Source: Streptomyces roseicoloratus
GTDB lineage: Bacteria > Actinomycetota > Actinomycetes > Streptomycetales > Streptomycetaceae
Direction: 5' to 3'
Length of the DNA stretch: 64,000 nucleotides
Assembly (NCBI RefSeq): GCF_004117935.1
Contig: NZ_SDOY01000153.1
Location: forward strand, 1-64,000
In this document: piece by piece, positions 35,654-44,698 of the stretch
How positions within the stretch are numbered: the first letter of the stretch is position 1
Layout: the number at the start of each line of letters is the position of its first letter
Program-made: the position numbers and the translations under genes
Notes under the pieces: generated by a model
Told to the model about the DNA's origin: nothing
What the model saw: the letters and a program-made list of their open reading frames with translations, nothing else
The model's database searches: none

Positions 35654-37243
35654 TCAGCCCTGGCAGATGCCGCGCGCGTAGTCGTACGTCGCGGTGGCCT
35701 GCGAGTACGTCCACTGCGGAGCGAGCAGTCCGTCAGCCAGCTGCCGGGCGGCGGCGGGGCTCTCGATCACGTACCCGAAGTCCTGCAGCCAGGACGGGTA
35801 CAGGTTCTTCGAGCCGATGTAGAAGGCGGACCCGTCCACCGAGACCAGCTTGTGGTGCTGGGCGTAGGGCTTGCCGTCCGCCCACGTCGGCTTGTCCGAG
35901 GCGCGGAAGGTCGCCAGCTGGAGGTTCCCGCACATCGCGGCCTTCGCCTTCGGCTCGTCACCGGTCAGGGCCCTGAGGCGGCCGCGCAGCGCGTCGCTCA
36001 CCTCGGACAGGGACGTGATCTGCGAGTAGCCGTCGCTGCCGAGGGCGCCCCGGTTGGCGGGGTCGCTGACGACGATGCGCACCTTCACGCCGGCGGCGAG
36101 CTTCGCGGCGAGCGCGTCGTAGAGCCGGACGTCGTAACGGGGCAGCGGCGGGCAGGTCGCGTGCAGGTCCTGCTGCGAGATCTCGATGTGCTCGGTCGCG
36201 CTCGCGACCAGGGCCCGCAGGGCGCTCTCCTCCGGGTTGACCGTGTCGTAGTCGCGGTCGGCGTTGGTGTAGTCGTGGACACCGAAGCCGCACTTGGTGT
36301 CGGAGGCCGTCGGCAGGACGGGCTTGAACAACGAGGCCGGGTCGTTGCGCCGGATGCCGACGCCGAGGCCGCCCACCGCCAGGGCGGGGATGTCACCGTC
36401 CGCGGCCGGGACGGCGGTCCGGGGCAGCGTGGGCATGCATCCGGCACCGTTGGACGAGGCGAACCAGACGGAGGTCCAGCTGTTCTTGTTCCGGCAGGTC
36501 CAGTCCCACAGCGTGTCGAGGTAGCGGCCGGCGGAGCCCGCCGCCGGACCGGACAGCGCGAGGTCGACGTCGTTCACCGGGTGCGTGGTGTCGAGGTAGT
36601 CGTTCTTCCAGCTGTTGATGCCGCCGGTGATCACCGACTTCCCGTCCACCACGACCAGCTTGGAGTGGTTCCAGGAGAACCCCGTCTTCGAGGTCGTCAT
36701 CGAGGCCACGTTGAGGGTGACGCCCGCGGCGGCAGGGCCGAGCTTCTTCACCAGCTCGTCGCGGTAGGACGACGGAATCACGTTGGCGTGGTAGACCGGC
36801 GCGGCGCCGACGAGGATGCGGACCTGGAGCCGGTTGCCCTTCTGCGTCGCCTCCCGGAGGCCGGACACGATGGCGTCCTGGAAGCCGCCGTCGGGGAAGG
36901 GAGCCAGCGTGGATATGTCCACGCTCTGCCGGGCGTTCGCGATGTCCTCGCGCACCTTCTCCAGCAGGCGCCGGGAGCCGGGCCGGTCGGCGCAGGTGGG
37001 GTCGCCCCAGCAACCGGGCGTCTGGAGCAGCCAGTCCGAGCCGCCGGGGGCGGACGCGCCGAGGCGGTTCCCGGACGTGCGCTCCCAGACGGAGCCCTCG
37101 AGTCCCGGGGAGACCTGACGCAGGGTCTGCTCCACCGCGTCCAGGTGCGGGGTGGGGGCGGCGTCGGCGGCCGCCGGGGCGGCGGACAGCAGGAGGGCGG
37201 AGAGGGCGAGAGGAAGGGCCGTCGTGCGGATGGTGCGTGCCAA
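35654..37243 (-). CDS. Secreted phospholipase D (HKD superfamily)
   Basis: 529-aa exoenzyme, the size and layout of Streptomyces PLDs. Signal peptide in the first about 28 residues (LPLALSALLLSAAPAAADA). Two HKD motifs: WNHSKLVVVDGKSVITGG (His193, Lys195, Asp200) and QHHKLVSVDGSAFYIGSKN (His463, Lys465, Asp470). It should cleave or transphosphatidylate phospholipids outside the cell. The start is TTG at 37243 with GAGGAAC 6 nt upstream; no better start is in frame. Direct repeats with an ACCAGTTCACC motif lie 77-105 bp upstream and may be regulatory. Confidence 0.93.
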   Translation of the reverse strand: MARTIRTTALPLALSALLLSAAPAAADAAPTPHLDAVEQTLRQVSPGLEGSVWERTSGNRLGASAPGGSDWLLQTPGCWGDPTCADRPGSRRLLEKVREDIANARQSVDISTLAPFPDGGFQDAIVSGLREATQKGNRLQVRILVGAAPVYHANVIPSSYRDELVKKLGPAAAGVTLNVASMTTSKTGFSWNHSKLVVVDGKSVITGGINSWKNDYLDTTHPVNDVDLALSGPAAGSAGRYLDTLWDWTCRNKNSWTSVWFASSNGAGCMPTLPRTAVPAADGDIPALAVGGLGVGIRRNDPASLFKPVLPTASDTKCGFGVHDYTNADRDYDTVNPEESALRALVASATEHIEISQQDLHATCPPLPRYDVRLYDALAAKLAAGVKVRIVVSDPANRGALGSDGYSQITSLSEVSDALRGRLRALTGDEPKAKAAMCGNLQLATFRASDKPTWADGKPYAQHHKLVSVDGSAFYIGSKNLYPSWLQDFGYVIESPAAARQLADGLLAPQWTYSQATATYDYARGICQG

Positions 37244-37319
37244 TGTGGTTCCTCGGTCGGGGGGTGGCGCGGGTCGGCGGCTCGCTGAACGCAGCCGTCG
37301 ACCTTGATCAACTCGCGTA

Positions 37320-37348
37320 AGTTACCAGTGCGTAGTCACCAGTTCACC
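37320..37348. promoter_or_regulatory. Direct repeats upstream of phospholipase D
   Basis: AGTTACCAGT at 37320 and AGTCACCAGT at 37334 form a 14-bp-spaced direct repeat, the second running into GTTCACC. GTTCACC is the core of the PhoP box, and ACCAGTTSACC also occurs upstream of the GH16 gene at 43647, so either PhoP or the GntR regulator at 43.9 kb could be the reader. Confidence 0.35.
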
Positions 37349-37492
37349 CCAGCCAGGGCTGATTTCGGCCGCTATGGCTCCCAGGCGCCCCGGCCGTCCG
37401 TCCTCAGGGGCTCACGGAGGCCACGACGGTGCGCCGGCCGGCCGCGGCGACGGCATGAACCGGGGTGTGTCCGGGAGGGAGAACCACGGCGC

Positions 37493-38425
37493 TCAGGCGT
37501 CGGGCCACCGCCGGCCGGCCGTCGCCTCGCGAGCGATCCGGCGCCACGCGTCCTCCCCGCCCGGCAGGGGCCAGGACCAGGTCGACCGCGGCACGGTGTC
37601 CAGGTCGTGGAGGCGCCGGACGAGCCGGGGGCCCGCCGTGGCCGCGCCGTCCGGCACGGTGGGACCGTGGACGGCGCGCAGCTCCGCGAAGCGCGCCAGC
37701 TCGCCTTCGTAGAGGGTCACGGCCTCGCTCGTGCGCGCTGCCAGCTCGTCGCGTGGCAACAAGCGGTGCACGTGCAGCAGCGGCGGCTCGACGGATTCCG
37801 CGATCGCCGCGGCGAGCCGCGCGTGGCCGTCCAGGATCAGATGACAGTCCAGGCCGCTGACCCACCACAGCAGGACCGGCGGAAGCGTTCCTTCACGCGC
37901 CTGCTTGCGATACGCCTTGACCCGGCCGTCCCGGGCGTCGGGCAGGGGCCGCAGCGGAAGGACCTCCCACGATCCGGCATGGACGAACCAGTCGATGAAG
38001 CCGTCCGGATGCCCCTCGACCAGCATCGAACTCCAGTGCTCGCCGGGAGACTCGGCGGGATCACGCCACCGCCGGAACGTGTTCTCGCACGAGAGAAGCC
38101 AGCGCCCCTCGTGCAACGGGCTGCCCGGTGAGTCGGCGAGACGGCGCGCGAAGCGATGAGCCCACCGCTGCGGGTCGCCGGCCAGGGCGCGCGCCATGTC
38201 GGCGCGCGGCGGCGGGACGAAGGAGCGGTACTCCTCCGTCCGCCAGAAGTCCACGCCGTGGTGCTGCTCGTCCACGACGGCGAGCAGCACCGGCCGCGAC
38301 TGCTGGGCGAGAAGCAGTCGCGATCCGGCACTGAACACGCACAGCCCCGGCAGGCGGCGGTCCCGCACGTCCAGCGACAGTCCCACCCATGTGCCGTCGC
38401 CCCGTGTGACATCGCCGCGTTCCAT
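37493..38425 (-). CDS. Unknown protein with ParB/Srx-like motif, 310 aa
   Basis: Cytoplasmic protein, no signal peptide. Residues 180-207 (PPVLLWWVSGLDCHLILDGHARLAAA) match the pattern of ParB/sulfiredoxin-fold domains, in which a hydrophobic strand is followed by LDGHxRLAAA. The N-terminal part has LPGLCVFSAGSRLLLAQ and DEQHHGVDFWRTEEYRSF with no recognised motif. No helix-turn-helix follows, so a DNA-partition role is unlikely; ParB-fold NTPase or kinase-like activity is possible. TAGGGT precedes ATG 38425 by 6 nt, indicating a leaderless transcript. Confidence 0.7.
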   Translation of the reverse strand: MERGDVTRGDGTWVGLSLDVRDRRLPGLCVFSAGSRLLLAQQSRPVLLAVVDEQHHGVDFWRTEEYRSFVPPPRADMARALAGDPQRWAHRFARRLADSPGSPLHEGRWLLSCENTFRRWRDPAESPGEHWSSMLVEGHPDGFIDWFVHAGSWEVLPLRPLPDARDGRVKAYRKQAREGTLPPVLLWWVSGLDCHLILDGHARLAAAIAESVEPPLLHVHRLLPRDELAARTSEAVTLYEGELARFAELRAVHGPTVPDGAATAGPRLVRRLHDLDTVPRSTWSWPLPGGEDAWRRIAREATAGRRWPDA

Positions 38426-38431
38426 GCGACG

Positions 38432-38437
38432 ACCCTA
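38432..38437 (-). promoter_or_regulatory. Putative -10 box (TAGGGT), leaderless gene
   Basis: On the minus strand TAGGGT is followed by 6 nt and then ATG 38425. Confidence 0.4.
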
Positions 38438-38498
38438 TGCGCCGGCGCGGACGGCGGCACGACCGGGCGGAGCCGCGTCACGCCGCCGGGCCCGGTCG

Positions 38499-38536
38499 CC
38501 GGGACCGACCGCCCGCTCGGCGGCGGCCGGTCCCGG
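38499..38536 (-). terminator. Two-tier hairpin after the acyl-CoA dehydrogenase gene
   Basis: CCGGGACCG and CGGTCCCGG form a 9-bp outer stem around a CCGCC/GGCGG inner stem. It lies 5 nt downstream of the dehydrogenase stop on the minus strand. Confidence 0.5.
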
Positions 38537-38541
38537 GCGGG

Positions 38542-40266
38542 TCAGGGGTTCATCTCGTACGCGCCCGAGAGGGCCTCGACGCGCTGCCACACCCTGGCAG
38601 AGCGCGCCTCGTCGACGACGGGGCGGCGGACGGCGCCGAGGGCCCAGAGCTGCTGCTGCTCATTGGCCGAGTCCTTGCCGTGCAGCTCGACGGCATAGGC
38701 CGAGAAGTCGCGCACGAGGACGGCGAAGAGCTCGTCGAGGACGTCCTCGTCGAGGCCGGTGAGCGCGGCCTGCTCCAGGACCAGCTGGCCGTGCACGACG
38801 AGCGCGAAGAGTTGGCCCACGGCGAGGAGCAGATCGAGGTCGCGGCTCTGCTCCTCGTCCGGCGCGGCCTTGAGCACGAAGTCGCAGAGCGCGTCCGCCT
38901 GCTCCCGGAAGCGCGTCACGTTCGCCAGGTGGCCGTACGCGTCGAAGGTCGGGCGCCAGTCGTGGAAGCGGACCGAGCCGAGGCCCCGGGCCGGGCCCTG
39001 ACGGAACAGGAAGTCGTCGTCGGCCGCGTCGAGACGGGTCGGGACGGGCTCGTACGCGACCGGGTCGAGCAGGTGGTTGCGCATGAACTTGAGGATCAGG
39101 GCCAGGTTGACGTGGACCGTGCCCTCCAGCTTGGGCAGCCCGCGGATCTCCACGGCCGCCTCGGCGAAGTAGTTGTCCTTCTCGAAGCCCTTGGCGGCGA
39201 TGACGTCCCACATCAGGTCGATGACCTTCTCGCCCTCCGTCGTCACCTTCATCTTCGTCATCGGGTTGAAGAGGAGGTAGCGGCGGTCGTCGGGACCAGC
39301 GGTGCGGAAGTAGTCGACGGCGCGGTCGCTGAAGGCCTTCATGCCGACGAGCCGGACGTACGCGTCGGTCAGCTCGCGCCGCACGTGCGGGAAGGCGGTG
39401 ACCGGCCGGCCGTACAGGATGCGGTTGTGCGCGTGCGTGACGGCCTCGTACATCGCGTGCTCGCAGATGCCGATCGACGCGGTGCAGAGGTTGAACTTGC
39501 CGACGTTCACGGTGTTGAGCGCGGCGTCGAAGGCGGCGCGGCCGGTGTGCAGGACGTCCTCGGCGGAGACGGGGTAGCCCTCGAGACGGAACTCGCTGAC
39601 GAACTTCGAGGAGTCCACGACGTTCTTGACGAGGTGGTAGTCCGGGTGCCGGCTGTCGGCGGCGAAGAAGACGTAGCCGTCGGGGCCTTCGACGTCCGTC
39701 CGGCGGCCGAAGACGGAGACGAGACCGGCCGCGTTGCCGTTGCCGATGTAGTACTTCGAGCCCGTAGCCCGGAAGCCGCCCTCGCCGTCGGGCTCCAGGA
39801 GCATGTCGGTGGAGTAGATGTCGGCGCCGTGGGTCTTCTCCGAGAGGCCGAAGGCGAACACCTCGCCCTGCCCGAGCAGTTCGGCGGCACGGGCACGGGC
39901 GGCCGCGTTGTCGCTCTGCCAGACCGGACCGAGACCGAGGATGGTCACCTGCCAGGCGTACCAGTAGTCCAGGCCGTAGAAGCCGAGGATCTCGTTGAGC
40001 GCGGCGATACGGGCGGTGTCCCAGCGCTTGTCACCCTCGGTCTCGCCGGCGGCGGAGGCGGGCGTGAGGAAGGTCGCGAAGAGACCCTCCTCGGCGGCGA
40101 AGGCGAGGAAGTCGCCGAGCCAGGCCCGGGTCCGGTAGTCCTCGATGATCCGGCGCTTCCCGCGCGCCTCGAACCAGTCGACGGTGGCACGCAGCAGGCG
40201 GCGCGTCTCCGGGTCGAAGTGCGCCGGGTCGTAGGTGTGCGGGTTGAACAGCAGCGGGTCGGCCAT
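38542..40266 (-). CDS. Acyl-CoA dehydrogenase family protein
   Basis: 574-aa flavoenzyme of the acyl-CoA dehydrogenase/oxidase superfamily. Visible parts: long helical N-terminus (HFDPETRRLLRATVDWFEARGKRRI), FGLSEKTHGADIYSTDM with the FAD/substrate loop, RATGSKYYIGNGNAAG, and LPKLEGTVHVNLALILKFMRN, which fits the C-terminal cap. Longer than ordinary 380-aa dehydrogenases, closer to acyl-CoA oxidase-like or DUF1974-type members. ATG 40266 follows GGAAAGG. The PadR-type gene upstream on the same strand probably regulates it. Confidence 0.85.
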   Translation of the reverse strand: MADPLLFNPHTYDPAHFDPETRRLLRATVDWFEARGKRRIIEDYRTRAWLGDFLAFAAEEGLFATFLTPASAAGETEGDKRWDTARIAALNEILGFYGLDYWYAWQVTILGLGPVWQSDNAAARARAAELLGQGEVFAFGLSEKTHGADIYSTDMLLEPDGEGGFRATGSKYYIGNGNAAGLVSVFGRRTDVEGPDGYVFFAADSRHPDYHLVKNVVDSSKFVSEFRLEGYPVSAEDVLHTGRAAFDAALNTVNVGKFNLCTASIGICEHAMYEAVTHAHNRILYGRPVTAFPHVRRELTDAYVRLVGMKAFSDRAVDYFRTAGPDDRRYLLFNPMTKMKVTTEGEKVIDLMWDVIAAKGFEKDNYFAEAAVEIRGLPKLEGTVHVNLALILKFMRNHLLDPVAYEPVPTRLDAADDDFLFRQGPARGLGSVRFHDWRPTFDAYGHLANVTRFREQADALCDFVLKAAPDEEQSRDLDLLLAVGQLFALVVHGQLVLEQAALTGLDEDVLDELFAVLVRDFSAYAVELHGKDSANEQQQLWALGAVRRPVVDEARSARVWQRVEALSGAYEMNP

Positions 40267-40291
40267 GACGTCCGCCTTTCCGGATCGGGAT

Positions 40292-40338
40292 GAGGGGTGT
40301 GGTGGTGCTGGAGGTGGGGGTGGGGGTGGTGCGGTGGG
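40292..40338 (+). other. G-tract element, possible quadruplex
   Basis: Four G-tracts on the plus strand (40294-40297, 40316-40320, 40322-40326, 40336-40338) lie in the 271-bp gap just upstream of the acyl-CoA dehydrogenase start, where the template or non-template strand could fold. The rest of the gap is GGCGCCGGGC-type low-complexity DNA. Confidence 0.35.
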
Positions 40339-40537
40339 TTCTCGACCCGGCGCCGGGCCAGGCGCCGGGCCCAGCGCCGGTCAGGGCTTCGGCGGGGCCT
40401 GGCCCCGGGTGCCGGACCGGGGGCCCGGACCCTGGACTCGTGCTCACGCTCGCGCTCGTGCCCGGCTCGGGCCCGCCCCGGGGTCAGGCGGCCGGGCCCG
40501 GCGCGGGCGCGCGGCCGACCGGCCCGGCGCCCGGGGC

Positions 40538-41128
40538 TCAGCCGGCGGGCCCGGTGTCCGGATCCGTTCCCGGCTCGAACCGGGCCAGGGTGGCGAGGAC
40601 GTCGTCGAGCCAGTCGATCATCATCCGCTCGTACGCGATGCCGCCGCGCAGCACGACGTGCTGCAGCTCCCGTTCGGCATCGAGCGGACCGGCGGCCTCC
40701 GGCTCCGGCGGTTGCCCGAAGTCGCGCGTCTCGCCGACGAGGTAGTGGGCGAGGCGGTCCCGGTGGGCCTGTCGGTGCCGTTCGACCTCGCCGATGAGGG
40801 AGGCGGGGTCGTCGAAGGCGGCGCCCCGGATCTTCACGGCGAGATCGTGCCGTACGCTCTCGGGCTCGATCGGCGCGGCCAGCCACGCGGAGAGCGCTTC
40901 CCGCCCGGCAGGGGCGACGGAGTACTCCTTCTTGTCCGGCCGCCCGTACTGCGGCACGTCGCGGACGTCGACCCAGCCCTCGGCCTCCATCCGCTTGAGC
41001 ACGCGGTAGATCTGCTGGTGGGTGGCGGTCCAGAAGTACCCGATGGACCGCTCGAAGCGCCGGGCCAGCTCGTATCCGGATCCGGGCTTCTCGAGCAGGG
41101 ACACGAGGATCGCGTGGTCGAGTGCCAT
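40538..41128 (-). CDS. PadR-family transcriptional regulator
   Basis: 196-aa regulator. N-terminal winged helix typical of PadR: MALDHAILVSLLEKPGSGYELARRFERSIGYFWTATHQQIYRVLKRMEAEGWV, then DKKEYSVAPAGREALSAWL, and a helical dimerisation domain (VERHRQAHRDRLAHYL). A perfect 28-bp palindrome sits immediately upstream, so autoregulation is likely, with the downstream acyl-CoA dehydrogenase as target. ATG 41128 has GGAGG only 1 nt before it; GTG 41150 inside the palindrome is in frame but less likely. Confidence 0.92.
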   Translation of the reverse strand: MALDHAILVSLLEKPGSGYELARRFERSIGYFWTATHQQIYRVLKRMEAEGWVDVRDVPQYGRPDKKEYSVAPAGREALSAWLAAPIEPESVRHDLAVKIRGAAFDDPASLIGEVERHRQAHRDRLAHYLVGETRDFGQPPEPEAAGPLDAERELQHVVLRGGIAYERMMIDWLDDVLATLARFEPGTDPDTGPAG

Positions 41129-41137
41129 GCCTCCGAT

Positions 41138-41165
41138 CTTGCTATGCACCTTGTTGCATAGCAAG
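41138..41165. promoter_or_regulatory. Perfect 11-bp-arm palindrome, PadR operator
   Basis: CTTGCTATGCA and TGCATAGCAAG are exact reverse complements separated by 6 bp (CCTTGT). The site begins 10 bp upstream of the padR-type start codon, where bound repressor would cover the promoter. Confidence 0.7.
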
Positions 41166-41238
41166 CCCGGCGTGATGAGACGCGACTCACCTCCAGGGCG
41201 GCCGCGAGGGGATCGCGCGGGTGCGTGCGCCCGGCGGT

Positions 41239-41832
41239 TCAGCGCTTCCGGAAGGGCCAGGACTCGATGTCCCGGTAACGGATCGGCCCCGGGCCGCGCC
41301 CGAAGTTGCTGCCGACCAGGTGCAGCCGTTCCGTCGGCCAGCCGCGGCCGGAGAAGTCCGCCAGGTCCGCCGCGAGCGCCGTCACGGAGGACGCGTCGCC
41401 GCGCCGGGCCCGGGCCAGGGTCAGGTGCGGGCGCAGCGGCCGGTCCACGTACGGGATGCCGCAGTCCTCGACGGCGGCCCGCACCTCGGACGTCAGCAGC
41501 CGCAGTCCTTCGAGATCGCCCTCGATGCCGCTCCACAGCACCCGTTCGTCGAAGTGACCGGCCCCGCGCAGGGCCAGCTCCAGCGGCCGGCGGGTCGCGG
41601 CGATGCCCGCCAGCGCGCCGTGCAGCGGCGGCACCGCCGTGACCGGCAGCTCGCCGAGGAAGGCCAGCGTGATGTGCCAGTCCTCGATGCGGTTCCAGCG
41701 CAGGAGCGGGTACGTGTCGAGGGCGGGCCGCAGCTGCCGCGCCAGCTCGTCCTTGGCGTGGTCGGGCGGGGCGAGGGCGATGAAGACGCGGATGGTCGCG
41801 CCGGTGGCCGTGCCGATGGACTGATCATTCAC
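41239..41832 (-). CDS. thpR: RNA 2',3'-cyclic phosphodiesterase (2'-5' RNA ligase family)
   Basis: 197-aa 2H phosphoesterase. The two HxTx motifs are HITLAFLGELP and HLTLARARRG; FIALAPPDHAKDELARQL is the family N-terminus. It hydrolyses 2',3'-cyclic phosphates on RNA. It is encoded upstream of the PadR gene on the same strand with 110 nt between. GTG 41832 lacks a ribosome site; TACGAC lies 7 nt before it. No physical link to the RNA-repair pair at 1.7-3.8 kb. Confidence 0.92.
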   Translation of the reverse strand: MNDQSIGTATGATIRVFIALAPPDHAKDELARQLRPALDTYPLLRWNRIEDWHITLAFLGELPVTAVPPLHGALAGIAATRRPLELALRGAGHFDERVLWSGIEGDLEGLRLLTSEVRAAVEDCGIPYVDRPLRPHLTLARARRGDASSVTALAADLADFSGRGWPTERLHLVGSNFGRGPGPIRYRDIESWPFRKR

Positions 41833-42021
41833 GCAGCATGTCGTACCTCATCCGGCGGCCGCCGGTCATGTCCGAGCGGGTGGCAGGGGTGCCGTCGCCG
41901 GCGGCGGCACCGGCGGCGGGCCCGACTGTCGGGCCTTCGCACCGCCCGCGCGGACGGCCCGGCCCCCACCGGCGACCGGGCGGAGGCCGTACCGTGTCCC
42001 GCGCGTTCCCTCCCGGCGGGG

Positions 42022-43475
42022 TCAGCCGGCCGGGACCTCGTCGACGAACGCCGTGCCGGCGTTCCGGTAGGCCGCGACCTTCGCCGCGACCTGGGCCGGC
42101 GTGAGGACCTGGTCCTTGACGTGCAGGACGTAGTCGACCTGCTGGTCGTACGCGCGGGGCGTGGTCGAGGTCTGGCCGTCGAGGTCGATGAGCCACTGGT
42201 TGAAGTTGATCGACATCGGTCGCTCCGGCAGGAAGGCGGAGCCGTGCGTGCCGAAGAGCCGGCCGTCGACGTAGTACGTGATCGCGTCGTCGTCGATGGT
42301 CACGACCAGGTCGTGCCAGCCGGCGAAGCTCTGCCGGCTCTCGCTGTGCTGGTTGACCGCCTGCCACGGGTCGGGGTCGTACGTCTCCCACGAGGTCGTG
42401 TAGAGGATGCCGGCCGGCTCGCCCCAGCCGCCGTTGGGCAGGTACTCGAAGTCGTACTCGGCGTAGTCGTCGGCCATCGGCGCCTTGAGGTCGTTGATCG
42501 TGAAGAAGGTCTGCACGATCCGGTCGCCGTCGGGCCCGCTCCTGGGGGCGTCGGAGAACTTCACGCGGGCGGCGTAGGTGCCGTTCCTGAACTTCATGGC
42601 CTGGGTGAGGACTTCGGTGTGCCGGGTGGACGCGCCGGTGCCGCCGGTGGACGTCTCCAGGTTCATCACCGTGTTCCCGGACTGGTCGACGAAGGTGACC
42701 TTGGACGGGTCCCACGTCGCTCCGGGCACACCGGGGCCGCCGGAGTTCGAGCGGACGCTCCAGCCGTGGGCCGAGAGGGCCGGGTCGGTGTGCGACGCGT
42801 AGCTGAAGTCGTCGAAGAGGGCCTGGCCGCCGGGCGGGTCGGTCGGGTCCGTGGGATCGGTCGGGTCGGTGGGATCCGTCGGGCCGTTGCCGTCGGGCGC
42901 GGTTCCCCAGACGGTGGTGCCGCCGACCTGGGCCGTGACCCTGGACCAGTCGGCGTAAGCGGTCTGCGTCGCGCCGAAGGAGTAGTCGTCGCTCTGCCGC
43001 AGCGTCTGCCAGTTCGTCCGGTGGAAGCGCAACTGCATGTCGCCGGTGTCCGCTCCCGGCGCCAGCGATCCCGCGCCCGGCGTGAAGCCGATCTCCAGAT
43101 AGCGGTCGGCCGTGGCGGTGGGATGGGCCAGGGTCCCGAACGTGCCGGTGATCGCCGCGCACCCGCGCACGGCCCAGGAGCAGGCGAAGCGGTAGGTGGC
43201 GGTGGGGGAGTCGGCCTTGAAGTAGTAGCGGACCTTCACCTGGCTGAGCGGGATCGTGCCGGTCCCGGTGTTGCGCACCGTGAACCAGGGCTCGCTCTGG
43301 TCGGCCGTGGCTCCGGAGGCGCTGGTGCGGTACTGCAGGCCACCGCGTCGGCGCTCGCGGAGGCCGTCGTGACGGGCAGGGTCGCCAGGGCGGCGCTTCC
43401 CATGAGCGCGACCAGGGCGAAGGCCGCACGGGACCGGACGGCACGTGATCGGCCGCGGGCGGAACGAGTGGTCAT
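42022..43475 (-). pseudogene. Secreted CBM3-GH16 glucanase interrupted by one frameshift
   Basis: The frame from ATG 43475 (AAAGGA ribosome site) encodes a signal peptide (AAFALVALMGSAALATLPVTTASASA) and then runs out of register, whereas the downstream frame encodes a complete mature enzyme. The latter has a CBM3-type module (QYRTSASGATADQSEPWFTV, VKVRYYFKAD), a TDP-repeat linker, and a GH16 domain with EYDFEY, the ExDxE lichenase-type active site. Adding one G to the GG at 43338-43339 would join the parts as ADAVALQYRTSA, an ideal junction. Either a real loss of function or an assembly error in a short G/C run. Probable role before disruption: secreted beta-glucan hydrolase controlled by the divergent GntR gene. 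Confidence 0.75.
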
Positions 43476-43645
43476 CCTTGTTCCTTTCGGTGACTCCCGC
43501 TCGGCGCGGGAGGAGCGGGGCGGGGCGGCGCGGACGGTTCGCTCGTGGGCGGCACGGCGTGAGGAACGCCCGGCGCGTCGAGGCGGGTCCGTGCGAGTTC
43601 GGCGGGAAGCACGGAGGAACGGCGGGAACACACGGCACCCCTGCT

Positions 43646-43829
43646 TGACCAGTTGACCGCATGAGGTTTACCAGTTGGCGCGAGACGAAGGTGGCATGGA
43701 CCAATGTCGCCGTCAACCCTCCTGGTTCCGAAGGGATTTGACGAACCGCTACGACTCGAAGGCTGGATCGCGGCGATGTCCGCCGTCTAGACTGACCTGA
43801 CCAGCAGACCAGTGGCGATGACCAGTCAT
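43646..43829. promoter_or_regulatory. Cluster of ACCAG half-sites between the GH16 and GntR genes
   Basis: GACCAGTTG at 43646 and TACCAGTTG at 43668 are exactly 22 bp apart; nearer the regulator are GACCAG at 43799, GACCAGTGG at 43807 and ATGACCAGTCAT at 43818-43829. GACCAGT is the half-site of UTRA-type GntR operators of the TGGTCTAGACCA class. The 377-bp gap holds no gene. Confidence 0.45.
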
Positions 43830-43852
43830 CGTCCCGTGAACGAGGGCACCCA

Positions 43853-44698
43853 GTGGAGATCGACACCGCCGCCTCCGGGGCGATGCTCAAGCGCGAACGC
43901 GTCCGCAAGGCGATCCTCGAACTGGTCGAGGCGCGGCGCCCCGGTGACGCCATCCCCTCCGAGCGGGTGCTGTGCGCACGACTCGGGGTCTCCCGCCCGA
44001 CCCTGCGGGCGGCGGTGGACGAACTGGTCGTCGCCGGACTGCTGGTCCGCGAGCACGGCCGCGGCATGTTCGTGGCGGAGGAGAAGATCACCCAGGAACT
44101 GGTCTCGGACCGGAGCGCCTTCAGTCTGCCGCCGGCGGGTGGCGTGTGGACCAGCAGGCTCCTGGAGCTCCGTACGCTTCCGGCGGGCGCGCGCGTCGGG
44201 CGCAGGCTGCGGGTCTCGCCGACGGCGGAGATCCGTTACGCCGCCCGGCTCCGACTGGTCGACGGCTCTCCCATGGCCATCGAGCACCTGCACATCCGGG
44301 CCGACCTGGTGCCGGACCTGACCGGTGAGGACCTGGAGCAGGGCGACCTGTACGAGCATCTGCGCGACCGGCACGGCATCCAGGTCGGCGAAGCGGTGCA
44401 GTCCATCGAACCCACCGTCGTCACCCGCGCCGAGGCGGACCTGCTCGACGTCCCGGAGTTCTCCCCTGCGCTGCTCTTCGAACGGCTCACCATGGACACC
44501 CGCGACCGGCCGGTGGAGTACGTCCACTCCCTCTACCGCGGCGACCGCTACCGCATCGTCTCCCGTCTGACCCTCGGCCCCGGAGCGGAACCCGCGGCGT
44601 CCGCCGAAGGGCACCACCCCGGCATCCCGCCGGGCGACTTCACCAGCCGCGACCCGGTCACCTTCTCCACACGCGGAGTGGTCCAGCACGGCATCTGA
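43853..44698 (+). CDS. GntR-family (HutC/UTRA) transcriptional regulator
   Basis: 281-aa regulator. Winged helix RKAILELVEARRPGDAIPSERVLCARLGVSRPTLRAAVDELVVAGLLVREHGRGMFVA, then a UTRA ligand domain with LRLVDGSPMAIEHLHIRADLVPDLTG, FERLTMDTRDRPVEYVHSLYRGDRYR. UTRA proteins bind small metabolites, often phosphosugars. GTG 43853 follows GAGGG. Divergent from the glucanase gene across a gap full of ACCAG half-sites, so a role in glucan-use control is inferred. Confidence 0.93.
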   Translation: MEIDTAASGAMLKRERVRKAILELVEARRPGDAIPSERVLCARLGVSRPTLRAAVDELVVAGLLVREHGRGMFVAEEKITQELVSDRSAFSLPPAGGVWTSRLLELRTLPAGARVGRRLRVSPTAEIRYAARLRLVDGSPMAIEHLHIRADLVPDLTGEDLEQGDLYEHLRDRHGIQVGEAVQSIEPTVVTRAEADLLDVPEFSPALLFERLTMDTRDRPVEYVHSLYRGDRYRIVSRLTLGPGAEPAASAEGHHPGIPPGDFTSRDPVTFSTRGVVQHGI

